In this document: piece by piece, positions 43,376 through 51,226 of the stretch
Layout: every line of letters begins with the position of its first letter
Numbering within the stretch: the first letter of the stretch is position 1
Assembly (NCBI RefSeq): GCF_011290505.1
Contig: NZ_JAANPV010000006.1
Location: forward strand, 1-64,000
Direction: 5' to 3'
From: Paenalcaligenes suwonensis
Lineage (GTDB): Bacteria; Pseudomonadota; Gammaproteobacteria; Burkholderiales; Burkholderiaceae_B
DNA: 64,000 nt
Made by a program: the position numbers and the translations under genes
The notes under the pieces: model-generated
The model's input: only the letters and a program-made list of their open reading frames with translations
Told to the model about the DNA's origin: nothing
The model's database searches: none

Positions 43376-43807
43376 GTGCTATTGCAAAAAGAAAACAATC
43401 CTCACCTAAATACGATTACTGCTTATGGCGATGATTACGTGGAAATCAACCGCGAAAAACACCACCAAAGCATCTGGTTTATGCCTGAAGGCGCCGTACA
43501 ACCATTGGCCATAACATCGGTCAGTCAGATCACGCCAGATACGCTGCGCATGCTGGCAGGCCTTGATAATATTAAGCAAGACCCTATGGCTTTCTTAGAA
43601 GGTGCACCACAAGCACTGCCTGACGATGCCCCCGAAGTATTACTGGTGGGCACTGGTCTGCGCCAACAAATGCTGCACCCTTCTCTTACCGTAGAGTTAC
43701 TACGTTTGCGCATAGGCGTGGAAGTCATGGACACGCCCGCTGCCGCACGTACCTACAATATTTTGATGTCTGAAGGCCGCAGGGTTGTGGCCGCCTTACT
43801 ACTCTAA
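43376..43807 (+). CDS. Mth938-like domain protein (DUF498)
   Basis: 143-residue cytoplasmic protein from a GTG start. The GTG is chosen because the Shine-Dalgarno CTGGAG lies six bases upstream and the promoter -10 overlaps the earlier ATG. It contains the Mth938/NDUFAF3-like motif PEVLLVGTGLRQQ (about 84-96) and ends in NILMSEGRRVVAALLL. The human relative assists complex I assembly; the bacterial function is not known. bcp follows nine bases later. Confidence 0.8.
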   Translation: MLLQKENNPHLNTITAYGDDYVEINREKHHQSIWFMPEGAVQPLAITSVSQITPDTLRMLAGLDNIKQDPMAFLEGAPQALPDDAPEVLLVGTGLRQQMLHPSLTVELLRLRIGVEVMDTPAAARTYNILMSEGRRVVAALLL

Positions 43808-43816
43808 GGAGCACCT

Positions 43817-44281
43817 ATGACTACCTTGGCTGTTGGCCAACCCATTCCCGCTTTTAGCGCTGAAAGCACACAAGGCACCATTTCTGCAGAATCGCTGAAA
43901 GGTCAAGCTTATGTGCTGTACTTTTATCCACGCGATAACACGCCTGGCTGCACCACAGAAGCCCAAGGCTTTAGAGACGCTATTGCTGACTTTGAAAAGC
44001 TAGGTGTACGCATTATTGGCGTCTCACGCGACAGCATGAGCTCACACCAACGCTTCATCGAGAAACAGGCTCTACCTTTTGCTTTAATCAGTGACCCCGA
44101 TGAAACACTGTGCGAATTATTTGCTGTCATGAAAATGAAAAACATGTACGGTAAACAGGTACGTGGTATTGAACGCAGTACTTTTTTAGTGAATGCCGAA
44201 GGTAAACTGGTACAGGAATGGCGTGGGCTGCGCGTCCCGGGCCATGTTCAAAATGTACTGGAAGCCGTCCAACAACTTTAG
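43817..44281 (+). CDS. bcp: Thioredoxin-dependent thiol peroxidase Bcp (peroxiredoxin)
   Basis: Reduces hydrogen and organic peroxides in the cytoplasm. 154 residues with the peroxidatic cysteine C45 in YFYPRDNTPGCTTE. The resolving cysteine that E. coli Bcp carries five residues later is a glutamine here (Q50). C99 is present, so this may be a 1-Cys form or use a different resolving partner. The ribosome site AAGGAGC lies seven bases before the ATG. Confidence 0.93.
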   Translation: MTTLAVGQPIPAFSAESTQGTISAESLKGQAYVLYFYPRDNTPGCTTEAQGFRDAIADFEKLGVRIIGVSRDSMSSHQRFIEKQALPFALISDPDETLCELFAVMKMKNMYGKQVRGIERSTFLVNAEGKLVQEWRGLRVPGHVQNVLEAVQQL

Positions 44282-44334
44282 TCTTAAGCTGTTCACACTA
44301 CTTACGGACTAACTCAGTCAGGAGCACTGAATAC

Positions 44335-46011
44335 ATGCCTCTACCTCCGCTGCCCAAACGCCTTGGTAGTACTCTGGATGCACAAAGCATCCGTACCACC
44401 AACTCTAGTAAAAAAACAGCCAGTGCCGCCAAGAAAGCAGCACCAGCCCCCAAACCAGCGTCAGTGGCCGCCCCTTCAGTACCGGTTTCCCCTCCCCCTG
44501 CTGTGGCAACAGCCGAGGTAAAAACCACAACCCCTGCACCGGCGAAGCGCACTGAACGTCGCAGCACACCGCCTAGCACGACCAAAAAACCTATTCGTAG
44601 TAGCAAACGCAACCAGTCTCACAAACTGTTTGTGCTGGACACTAACGTATTGCTGCACGACTCGAATTCGCTGTTCAAGTTTGAGGAACACGACATTTAC
44701 CTACCTATGATGGTCCTAGAAGAATTGGATCATCAGAAAAAAGGGATGTCTGAAGTTGCTCGCAATGCCCGCCAAGTCAGCCGTAACCTCGATGGTTTAG
44801 TGGGTGACAATACGCTGGATCACGGCTTACCACTGAATGCTCTGGGAAACATCGAAGCCAAAGGGCTGCTGTTTTTCCAAACCGAAGCACTGGAAGCTGA
44901 TCTAAGCGTTAAGCTGCCTCTGGGCAAAGCTGACAACCTTATTTTGAGTGTTGTAAGCGCATTGAAAAAAACCATCACCGACAAAGATGTGGTGATGGTG
45001 TCTAAAGACATCAATATGCGCTTGAAAGCCAAGTCACTAGGCTTACTAGCAGAAGACTACCTGCACGACCAAGTGCTGGATGATTCAGACTTGCTGTACG
45101 AGGGCGCTCGCGCTCTACCCGAAGATTTCTGGCGTCAACACAGCAAAAAGCTCGAGTCATGGCAGCAAGCTGGCGCGACGTACTACCGCATACATGGCCC
45201 CATTTGCAATCAGCTACATGTCAATGAGTTCGTCTACACCGAAGGCGAGCAACCGTTGTATGCACAAGTAAAAGAAGTGGCCGCTAGCACCGCTGTGTTG
45301 GCAACGATTCGTGATTACAGCCATCACAAAAATAACGTGTGGGGCATTACCGCACGTAATCGTGAGCAAAATTTTGCGTTAAACCTGCTCATGAACCCAG
45401 ACTGTGATTTCGTCTCACTACTGGGGCCTGCTGGTACAGGTAAAACCTTGTTGGCCTTGGCCACAGCTCTGACACAAACACTAGAAACACGCCTGTATAG
45501 CGACATCATCATTACGCGTGCCACAGTACCTGTAGGTGATGACATCGGCTTCTTGCCAGGTACTGAAGAAGAGAAAATGGCTCCGTGGATGGGTGCACTG
45601 GAAGATAACCTAGAAGTGCTACATCTAGGCCCTAACAGCAAAGGCGGGGCGAATAACACGTCAACGGAAAATAACCGCAGCAGCACCATGGAAGTGATCC
45701 GATCCAAAATTCAGATCAAATCCATGAGCTTTATGCGTGGCCGCACCTTCCTCAATAAACTGCTCATTATTGATGAAGCGCAGAACCTCACCCCTAAACA
45801 GATGAAAACACTGGTGACCCGTGCGGGCCCCGGTACCAAAATCATCTGCTTGGGTAACCTCTCGCAGATTGATACCCCTTACCTCACCGAAGGTAGCTCA
45901 GGTCTAACCTACGTGGTAGATCGCTTTATGGGGTGGCCACACGCTGGTCATATCACCTTGCAACGAGGTGAGCGCTCCCGATTGGCTGATTACGCCAACG
46001 ACGCTCTGTAA
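44335..46011 (+). CDS. PIN-PhoH family ATPase
   Basis: 558-residue protein with an N-terminal Ala/Pro/Lys-rich low-complexity region (residues about 15-95). A PIN ribonuclease domain follows (from about 99; FVLDTNVLLHDSNSL). The C-terminal PhoH ATPase domain has Walker A GPAGTGKT (364-371) and ALATALTQ. The PIN-PhoH fusion is the PhoH2 type, shown in mycobacteria to be an RNA helicase/ribonuclease; that activity is inferred here. The start at 44335 is preferred over an upstream ATG inside bcp because AGGAGC lies ten bases before it. It ends at a strong terminator. Confidence 0.88.
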   Translation: MPLPPLPKRLGSTLDAQSIRTTNSSKKTASAAKKAAPAPKPASVAAPSVPVSPPPAVATAEVKTTTPAPAKRTERRSTPPSTTKKPIRSSKRNQSHKLFVLDTNVLLHDSNSLFKFEEHDIYLPMMVLEELDHQKKGMSEVARNARQVSRNLDGLVGDNTLDHGLPLNALGNIEAKGLLFFQTEALEADLSVKLPLGKADNLILSVVSALKKTITDKDVVMVSKDINMRLKAKSLGLLAEDYLHDQVLDDSDLLYEGARALPEDFWRQHSKKLESWQQAGATYYRIHGPICNQLHVNEFVYTEGEQPLYAQVKEVAASTAVLATIRDYSHHKNNVWGITARNREQNFALNLLMNPDCDFVSLLGPAGTGKTLLALATALTQTLETRLYSDIIITRATVPVGDDIGFLPGTEEEKMAPWMGALEDNLEVLHLGPNSKGGANNTSTENNRSSTMEVIRSKIQIKSMSFMRGRTFLNKLLIIDEAQNLTPKQMKTLVTRAGPGTKIICLGNLSQIDTPYLTEGSSGLTYVVDRFMGWPHAGHITLQRGERSRLADYANDAL

Positions 46012-46023
46012 TCGTCCAACCCC

Positions 46024-46050
46024 GCCCCGGCATTTCGCCGGGGCTTTTTT
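46024..46050 (+). terminator. Intrinsic terminator after the PhoH gene, just before pdxA
   Basis: Stem GCCCCGGC-attt-CGCCGGGGC-type with a T tract, ending only 12 bases before the pdxA ATG. Confidence 0.88.
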
Positions 46051-46062
46051 GTTTTTTGCATT

Positions 46063-47067
46063 ATGACAGCCCTTAGCTCCCTCCCTCTGGGGATCACCAT
46101 GGGTGATGCTGCAGGCATTGGCCCTGAACTCATAGTCTCTCTACACCACCAAGGCCTTCCCCACCCCACAGTGGTGTACGGCGATGCTGGCATACTTAGA
46201 CGAGCCGCCAAAGTACTAGGGCTAGAGCAACACATCACCGTTGTAGAGGCCCACAACCTACCCGACAACAGCACACCACCTGCAGGCACCATTGTGGTGC
46301 GTAATCGCTGGCAAGCCCTGCCTGACGACCTCGCTTTTGGTGAAATCAATGCTCAGGCAGGACGTGGCGCTTACGAATACCTGTGCCATGCCATTGATGA
46401 CGCACAAGCCGGCCTCATACGCGGGATTGTGACAGCCCCCTTGCATAAAAAGGCTATGCAAGCAGGCGGTATTGATGCGCCCGGGCACACAGAAATTTTG
46501 GCAGAACGCTCACAAACCCAAGACTTTGCCATGATGCTTGCCAACCACGAACTGCGCGTATTGCTAGTCACCATACACATGGCTTTAGCCGATGTACCAC
46601 GCCACATCACCTTTGATGCTGAATTACGTGCTATACGCTTGGCGCACCTAGCCTGTAAGCAAGCAGGCATTGCTGCCCCTCGCATTGCTGTAGCAGGCTT
46701 AAACCCCCATGCAGGCGAGGATGGAAAATTTGGGCTAGAGGAACAACAGGTGATCACGCCTGCCATACAAGCAGCCTGCGCCGAAGGCTTAATCGTCAGT
46801 GGCCCATGGCCAGGCGACACCATTTTCATGCGTGCCCGTAAGGGAGAGTTTGATGTGGTAGTTGCCCAATACCATGATCAAGGTCTGATTCCGGTCAAGT
46901 ATTTGGGGGTAGATGAAGGGGTAAACATCACAGTGGGACTCCCCTTTGTACGTACCAGTGTAGACCACGGCACCGCATTTGATATTGCTGGAAAAGGAAT
47001 CGCTGACCCCTCATCCTTGCGTGAGGCTTTTGACATGGCACTGCGCATGAGCGCAGCACCCTTATAA
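46063..47067 (+). CDS. pdxA: 4-hydroxythreonine-4-phosphate dehydrogenase
   Basis: NAD-dependent enzyme of the DXP-dependent vitamin B6 pathway. 334 residues with the family motif ITMGDAAGIGPELIV (11-25) and the metal-binding histidines (GHTEIL, TVHMAL-like, HDQGLIPVKYL). The start is unusual: the ATG follows a terminator T tract with no Shine-Dalgarno. An in-frame ATG at 46099 (MGDAAG) would cut the conserved N-terminus. It is convergent with dnaB, with three bases between stops. Confidence 0.94.
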   Translation: MTALSSLPLGITMGDAAGIGPELIVSLHHQGLPHPTVVYGDAGILRRAAKVLGLEQHITVVEAHNLPDNSTPPAGTIVVRNRWQALPDDLAFGEINAQAGRGAYEYLCHAIDDAQAGLIRGIVTAPLHKKAMQAGGIDAPGHTEILAERSQTQDFAMMLANHELRVLLVTIHMALADVPRHITFDAELRAIRLAHLACKQAGIAAPRIAVAGLNPHAGEDGKFGLEEQQVITPAIQAACAEGLIVSGPWPGDTIFMRARKGEFDVVVAQYHDQGLIPVKYLGVDEGVNITVGLPFVRTSVDHGTAFDIAGKGIADPSSLREAFDMALRMSAAPL

Positions 47068-47070
47068 GCC

Positions 47071-48465
47071 TTATTCGTTATCGACGTAGGCGTTACCGCT
47101 AGTGTAGTTAAGAAAGCGCGTACTGGCTCCCTGGAAGGCCACACGAACCGTACCAATAGGACCATTACGCTGCTTACCGATAATCAGCTCTGCCGTACCT
47201 TTATCCGGTGAGTCGGGGTTATACACCTCGTCACGGTAAATAAACAAAATCAAGTCGGCATCCTGCTCAATCGCACCAGATTCACGCAAGTCACTCATCA
47301 CCGGACGTTTGTTGGGACGTTGCTCCAAACTACGGTTTAACTGCGACAATGCAATCAGCGGGCAATCCAGCTCTTTAGCTAACCCTTTTAGGGATCGACT
47401 GATTTCAGAAATCTCAGTTGCTCGGTTCTCACTACCCGAGTTACCCGACATCAACTGCAAGTAATCGATAATGATGAGGCCTAGCCTTCCGCATTGTCTG
47501 GCCAAACGGCGTGCACGAGCACGCACTTCCATCCCCGATAAACCGGGTGTTTCATCAATATAAATCTGTGCTTCTTGTACTTTTTGTACGGCGTGCGTGA
47601 GCTTAGGCCAATCTTCAGCCACTAACTTACCTGTACGCATACGGTGTTGGTCTAGCAAGCCTACGGAACCCACCATACGCATGGCCAACTGCACGGCCCC
47701 CATCTCCATAGAGAACACAGCAACGGGCAAGCCTTGCTCAATAGCAACATGCTCACCAATGTTCATAGATAACGAGGTTTTACCCATGGACGGACGCCCT
47801 GCCACAATGACTAAGTCACCGGGTTGCAAGCCTGAGGTCATACGATCCAAGTCTACAAACCCTGTAGGGATCCCCGTGATCTCGGAATCGCCTTCACGAT
47901 GGTAGAGCTCGTCAATACGCTCTACCACTTGGGTCAGCAACGGCTGGATTTCCAAAAAGCCCGCACTGCCCCTAGAACCTTCTTGCGCAATTTGAAAAAC
48001 GCGAGACTCTGCGTCATCTAAAATTTGACGAGCTTCTTTACCTTGAGGATTAAAGGCCGCAGACGAAATTTCATCGGCTACCGTCACCAGCTTACGCAGC
48101 ATGGAGCGCTCGCGCACAATCTCGGCATAGCGCCTAATGTTCGCCGCCGATGGCGTGTTATGTGCCAGCGCGTTTAAATACTGTAGCCCACCTACTTCTT
48201 CTGCTTTTCCGGCTGTGGATAACGACTCGTATACCGTCACCACATCGGCCGGGCGTCCTAAGCCGATTAGACGCGTAATATGCTGCCAAATAATGCGGTG
48301 ATCGAAGCGATAAAAGTCTTCATCTACCACAATATCAGCAATACGATCCCACGCGGCATTATCCAGCAACAAGCCACCCAACACCGACTGCTCGGCCTCG
48401 ATGGAATGCGGCGGAACACGCAAATAATCTAGTTTAGTATCCGTATTAGGAATATCTTCAGCCAA
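47071..48465 (-). CDS. dnaB: Replicative DNA helicase DnaB
   Basis: Hexameric 5'-3' helicase of the replication fork. 464 residues: N-terminal domain (about 15-115), then the RecA-like domain with Walker A GRPSMGKT (223-230) and SQLNRSLEQR. The start is a TTG at 48465: no in-frame ATG is available upstream, while GGGG lies seven bases before. It is 25 bases downstream of the rplI terminator, suggesting expression by partial read-through of the ribosomal operon, or from a promoter I cannot see. Confidence 0.95.
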   Translation of the reverse strand: MAEDIPNTDTKLDYLRVPPHSIEAEQSVLGGLLLDNAAWDRIADIVVDEDFYRFDHRIIWQHITRLIGLGRPADVVTVYESLSTAGKAEEVGGLQYLNALAHNTPSAANIRRYAEIVRERSMLRKLVTVADEISSAAFNPQGKEARQILDDAESRVFQIAQEGSRGSAGFLEIQPLLTQVVERIDELYHREGDSEITGIPTGFVDLDRMTSGLQPGDLVIVAGRPSMGKTSLSMNIGEHVAIEQGLPVAVFSMEMGAVQLAMRMVGSVGLLDQHRMRTGKLVAEDWPKLTHAVQKVQEAQIYIDETPGLSGMEVRARARRLARQCGRLGLIIIDYLQLMSGNSGSENRATEISEISRSLKGLAKELDCPLIALSQLNRSLEQRPNKRPVMSDLRESGAIEQDADLILFIYRDEVYNPDSPDKGTAELIIGKQRNGPIGTVRVAFQGASTRFLNYTSGNAYVDNE

Positions 48466-48490
48466 CGCTAAACCCCATGAAAAGCAAAAG

Positions 48491-48518
48491 AAAAAGCCGG
48501 CTAGGTGCCGGCTTTTTT
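48491..48518. terminator. Terminator between rplI and dnaB
   Basis: AAAAAGCCGGC-tagg-GCCGGCTTTTTT type stem with a T run on both strands. It ends the rpsF-priB-rpsR-rplI transcript and lies just before dnaB on the minus strand. Confidence 0.88.
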
Positions 48519-48563
48519 CACACGTGGTACACCAATTTAAAATGTACCATGTTCACGTGCTGA

Positions 48564-49019
48564 TTAGTCGATATCGCCTTCAACGATAACGGCCAAATCA
48601 ACAATCACGTCTGGGTGCAGAACCACTGCAACGGTGTACTCACCAATTGCTTTCAGTGGACCATCAGCCAAACGGATTTGCGAGCGCACGATGTCTGTGA
48701 AGCCAGAAGCAACCAGCGCAGCAGCGATGTCCATGTTTGTTACGGAACCGAACAAACGGCCATCAACACCAGCTTTTTGAACCAGTTTTACACTGTGCTC
48801 AGCCAGTTTAGCGCCTACTGCTTGAGCAGCAGCCAAACGGTCGGCTTGTGCTTTTTCCAATTCAGCACGACGTGCTTCAAATTCTTGGATAGCACTGTCA
48901 GTAGCACGACGGGCCATTTTGCGGGGCAGCAAAAAGTTACGAGCGTAACCATTGCGCACGCGCACTACATCGCCCAAATCGCCCAAATTAACAACTTTTT
49001 CTAGCAGAATAACTTGCAT
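48564..49019 (-). CDS. rplI: 50S ribosomal protein L9
   Basis: 151 residues with the L9 signature [17 protein letters not shown] and [13 protein letters not shown], followed by the long helix and C-terminal domain. It binds domain V of 23S rRNA. Last gene of the operon rpsF-priB-rpsR-rplI. Confidence 0.98.
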   Translation of the reverse strand: MQVILLEKVVNLGDLGDVVRVRNGYARNFLLPRKMARRATDSAIQEFEARRAELEKAQADRLAAAQAVGAKLAEHSVKLVQKAGVDGRLFGSVTNMDIAAALVASGFTDIVRSQIRLADGPLKAIGEYTVAVVLHPDVIVDLAVIVEGDID

Positions 49020-49034
49020 GACTTAGCTCCCGAA

Positions 49035-49313
49035 TTATTTGTGATTATCGGTGTACGGCAACAACGCCAAGAAGCGAGCACGCTTAATAGCGGTGTCAAG
49101 CTGACGCTGATAATGAGCCTTAGTACCAGTCAAACGTGCAGGAATGATCTTGCCGTTTTCTTGGATGAAATCACGCAGTGTGTCCAAATCTTTGTAATCG
49201 ATTTCTTTAACTTCAGCTACAGTGAAGCGGCAGAATTTACGACGTTTGAACAACGGATTCTGCTGACCAAATCTGCGGCGTTTATCTTTGCCGCCTTTAC
49301 GACCAAAAGCCAT
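49035..49313 (-). CDS. rpsR: 30S ribosomal protein S18
   Basis: 92 residues, basic, with the S18 core [19 protein letters not shown] and [18 protein letters not shown]. It pairs with S6 on the 30S platform. The spacer before it holds two perfect hairpins. Confidence 0.98.
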   Translation of the reverse strand: MAFGRKGGKDKRRRFGQQNPLFKRRKFCRFTVAEVKEIDYKDLDTLRDFIQENGKIIPARLTGTKAHYQRQLDTAIKRARFLALLPYTDNHK

Positions 49314-49330
49314 GATATACCTCTGTATTG

Positions 49331-49374
49331 TTCCGGTTTAACCGGAAATTTATTTCGTGCGGTACAACCCGCAC
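49331..49374 (-). promoter_or_regulatory. Two hairpins in the priB-rpsR spacer
   Basis: GTGCGG/CCGCAC (49357-49374) and TTCCGGTT/AACCGGAA (49331-49347), both perfect stems, fill the 67-base gap between priB and rpsR. They could tune S18 translation or RNA decay; neither is followed by a U run. Confidence 0.5.
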
Positions 49375-49380
49375 CTTGAC

Positions 49381-49698
49381 TTACACAACAACCGTTGCAC
49401 TGCCTGGATAACGAACGCGTACTTCTTGTATATGCACAATCATTCGTACCGACGCTTTACGCAACGGGGCGATAAAACCAGTGATATCTACTGTTGCCCC
49501 TAGAGGCACATCGACTAACAACAAGGCTGTATCACCAAGCGCCACGGCATCAACCTGAAAATCAAGGCGGCGTTTAAGGCCAGCTTCTATTACTTCTGAC
49601 TGGTGTTGCAGTGTCAGCTCTATGGCTGGCAATCCCGCTGGGGTGTAACGTAACTCCCCGGGGGTAGCAACAACAGCCGTAAATGTCAGATGATTCAC
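49381..49698 (-). CDS. priB: Primosomal replication protein N (PriB)
   Basis: 105-residue single-OB-fold protein that binds ssDNA and PriA for replication restart. It shows the beta-barrel pattern of bacterial PriB (LTFTAVVATPGELRYTPAG; DITGFIAPLRK) and sits between rpsF and rpsR, its conserved location. Confidence 0.92.
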   Translation of the reverse strand: MNHLTFTAVVATPGELRYTPAGLPAIELTLQHQSEVIEAGLKRRLDFQVDAVALGDTALLLVDVPLGATVDITGFIAPLRKASVRMIVHIQEVRVRYPGSATVVV

Positions 49699-49717
49699 GT
49701 ACGCTGTTGGAACCTAA

Positions 49718-50128
49718 TTAGGACTCAGAGACTTCTTCGTCCTGCTCGTCAACTTCGTCCTCGTCGTCAGCTTGGCTGTCGGCGCTAGCACGACGGCTGT
49801 CTTCACGCTCAACGGACTTCATCATGACGGATGCGCCTTCAGGAGCAGCATCAGTCTTAGCGACCAAGTAACGCAGGATGGCATCGTTGTAACGGAACGA
49901 GTGCTCTAGTTCGTCCAAAGTGCTCTGGCCAATTTCAATGTTCAGGCAAACGTAGTGAGCCTTAACCAGTTTTTGGATAGGGTAAGCCAATTGGCGACGA
50001 CCCCAATCTTCGTGACGGTGGATTTTACCGCCTTCAGAAGTGATGATCGCCTGATAGCGCTCAACCATGGCGGGCACTTGCTCGCTTTGGTCTGGGTGCA
50101 CAATAAACACTACTTCGTAGTGACGCAT
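49718..50128 (-). CDS. rpsF: 30S ribosomal protein S6
   Basis: 136 residues: the S6 core [21 protein letters not shown] and [10 protein letters not shown], then a strongly acidic tail of about 25 residues ([15 protein letters not shown]). Such tails occur in other proteobacteria, where RimK can extend them with glutamates. It heads the ribosomal operon; the ribosome site AAGGAG lies before the ATG. Confidence 0.97.
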   Translation of the reverse strand: MRHYEVVFIVHPDQSEQVPAMVERYQAIITSEGGKIHRHEDWGRRQLAYPIQKLVKAHYVCLNIEIGQSTLDELEHSFRYNDAILRYLVAKTDAAPEGASVMMKSVEREDSRRASADSQADDEDEVDEQDEEVSES

Positions 50129-50178
50129 GAAACAACTCCTTGTGGATATCGCCTGAAAAAACGTTTTCAGACACGACA

Positions 50179-50203
50179 GCCCACCCTATACAACTGGGTG
50201 AGC
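50179..50203 (-). promoter_or_regulatory. Hairpin at the 5' end of the rpsF leader
   Basis: On the minus strand GCTCACCC and GGGTGGGC form an eight-pair stem (one G-U) with a nine-base loop, starting a few bases after the predicted transcription start. rpsF leaders in many bacteria bind the S6:S18 complex for autoregulation. I do not see the CCG bulge described for that motif, so this role is only a possibility. Confidence 0.4.
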
Positions 50204-50215
50204 AAGAAACCAAGT

Positions 50216-50245
50216 ATTCTACCTTGCGATGAGGCTTACACACAA
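50216..50245 (-). promoter_or_regulatory. Promoter of the rpsF operon
   Basis: -35 TTGTGT (50240-50245), an 18-base spacer and -10 TAGAAT (50216-50221) on the minus strand, about 90 bases upstream of rpsF. Confidence 0.6.
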
Positions 50246-50273
50246 GCCCCATCATGCACAAACTTGAATCGCG

Positions 50274-51089
50274 TTAACCTTCCACCACAGCGTAAGCCGA
50301 GTGGTTATGGATGGACTCAAAGTTTTCCGCCTCGATGCGGTAATTCAGAACAGACGGCATATCACGTACCAACACCGCTACATCACGCACCAAATCTTCT
50401 ACAAATTTGGGGTTTTCGTAGGCTTGTTCAGTCACGTATTTCTCGTCTGTACGCTTCAACAAGCCCCACAGCTGGCACGATGCCTGCTCTTCCACTTGCT
50501 GAATCAGCGCATTCACGTCTACAGCAGCCGGATCCTCTAACATCAAGTTCACGGTAACGTGCGAGCGTTGGTTATGGGCGCCATATTTAGAGATAGCTTT
50601 AGAACATGGGCACAGACTGGTCACGGGTACCAGCACGCTTAGCTCGAACTCTACATCTACCTCGCCATCGTCCGTACGAACAGCATTAGCCGACCAGCCC
50701 AACTCGTAATCCAACAAGCTTTGTACACCAGACACTGGCGCTGCTTTGTTAATAAAGTACGGGAAGGAAACGGTGATCTCACCAGCTTCGGCCTTCAGCA
50801 GATCCAGCATTTCAGCCGCAATCTGACAGTACAGCGTAGGTGTGATGGGAGTTTGTCTATATTTTTCCAGCAACTCCATGAAGCGGGACATGTGCGTGCC
50901 TTTTTCTTCAGGAGGCAACGCAACGGTTAACTCCCACTCGCCCACAGTAGGCGCAGCATCGCCAGCCAACTGAACGAAAAGCGGGTAACGCACGCCACGT
51001 ACGCCAACCTTCTGAATCGCAACGTGGCGGGTATCCACACTGCTTTGCACGTCCGGCATTGTTCCAGCCGTTTTAGTAGTACTCGTCAT
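50274..51089 (-). CDS. folE2: GTP cyclohydrolase FolE2 (type IB)
   Basis: Converts GTP to dihydroneopterin triphosphate, the first step of folate synthesis. 271 residues with the FolE2 pattern [10 protein letters not shown] (about 81-90) and the metal-site cysteine in [19 protein letters not shown]. FolE2 is the zinc-independent alternative to FolE and is often induced under zinc starvation; I see no certain Zur box in front. It lies downstream of dxs. Confidence 0.94.
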   Translation of the reverse strand: MTSTTKTAGTMPDVQSSVDTRHVAIQKVGVRGVRYPLFVQLAGDAAPTVGEWELTVALPPEEKGTHMSRFMELLEKYRQTPITPTLYCQIAAEMLDLLKAEAGEITVSFPYFINKAAPVSGVQSLLDYELGWSANAVRTDDGEVDVEFELSVLVPVTSLCPCSKAISKYGAHNQRSHVTVNLMLEDPAAVDVNALIQQVEEQASCQLWGLLKRTDEKYVTEQAYENPKFVEDLVRDVAVLVRDMPSVLNYRIEAENFESIHNHSAYAVVEG

Positions 51090-51157
51090 GATAATTGTCC
51101 AAATATGCCCACCTGGACATAACTGAGAAAATCGTAATGCTTTAATTATGAAATAGA

Positions 51158-51220
51158 TACACGCTGCGCTCTCACTATAACCCCACTAACTACAGGCGTA
51201 TAACGAGAGCGCAGCGTATA
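51158..51220. repeat. Long inverted repeat between dxs and folE2
   Basis: 16-base arms at 51158-51173 and 51205-51220 match at 15 positions, and the pairing continues inwards with TATA/TATA after a two-base mismatch. No U run follows on the minus strand, so it is not a standard terminator. It may stabilise the dxs 3' end or slow read-through into folE2. Confidence 0.7.
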
Positions 51221-51226
51221 AATAGC

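Noticed and set aside
49955-50557. 200-residue frame antisense to rpsF and folE2
   Set aside because: It crosses two well-supported genes and the rpsF promoter; composition is that of a shadow frame.
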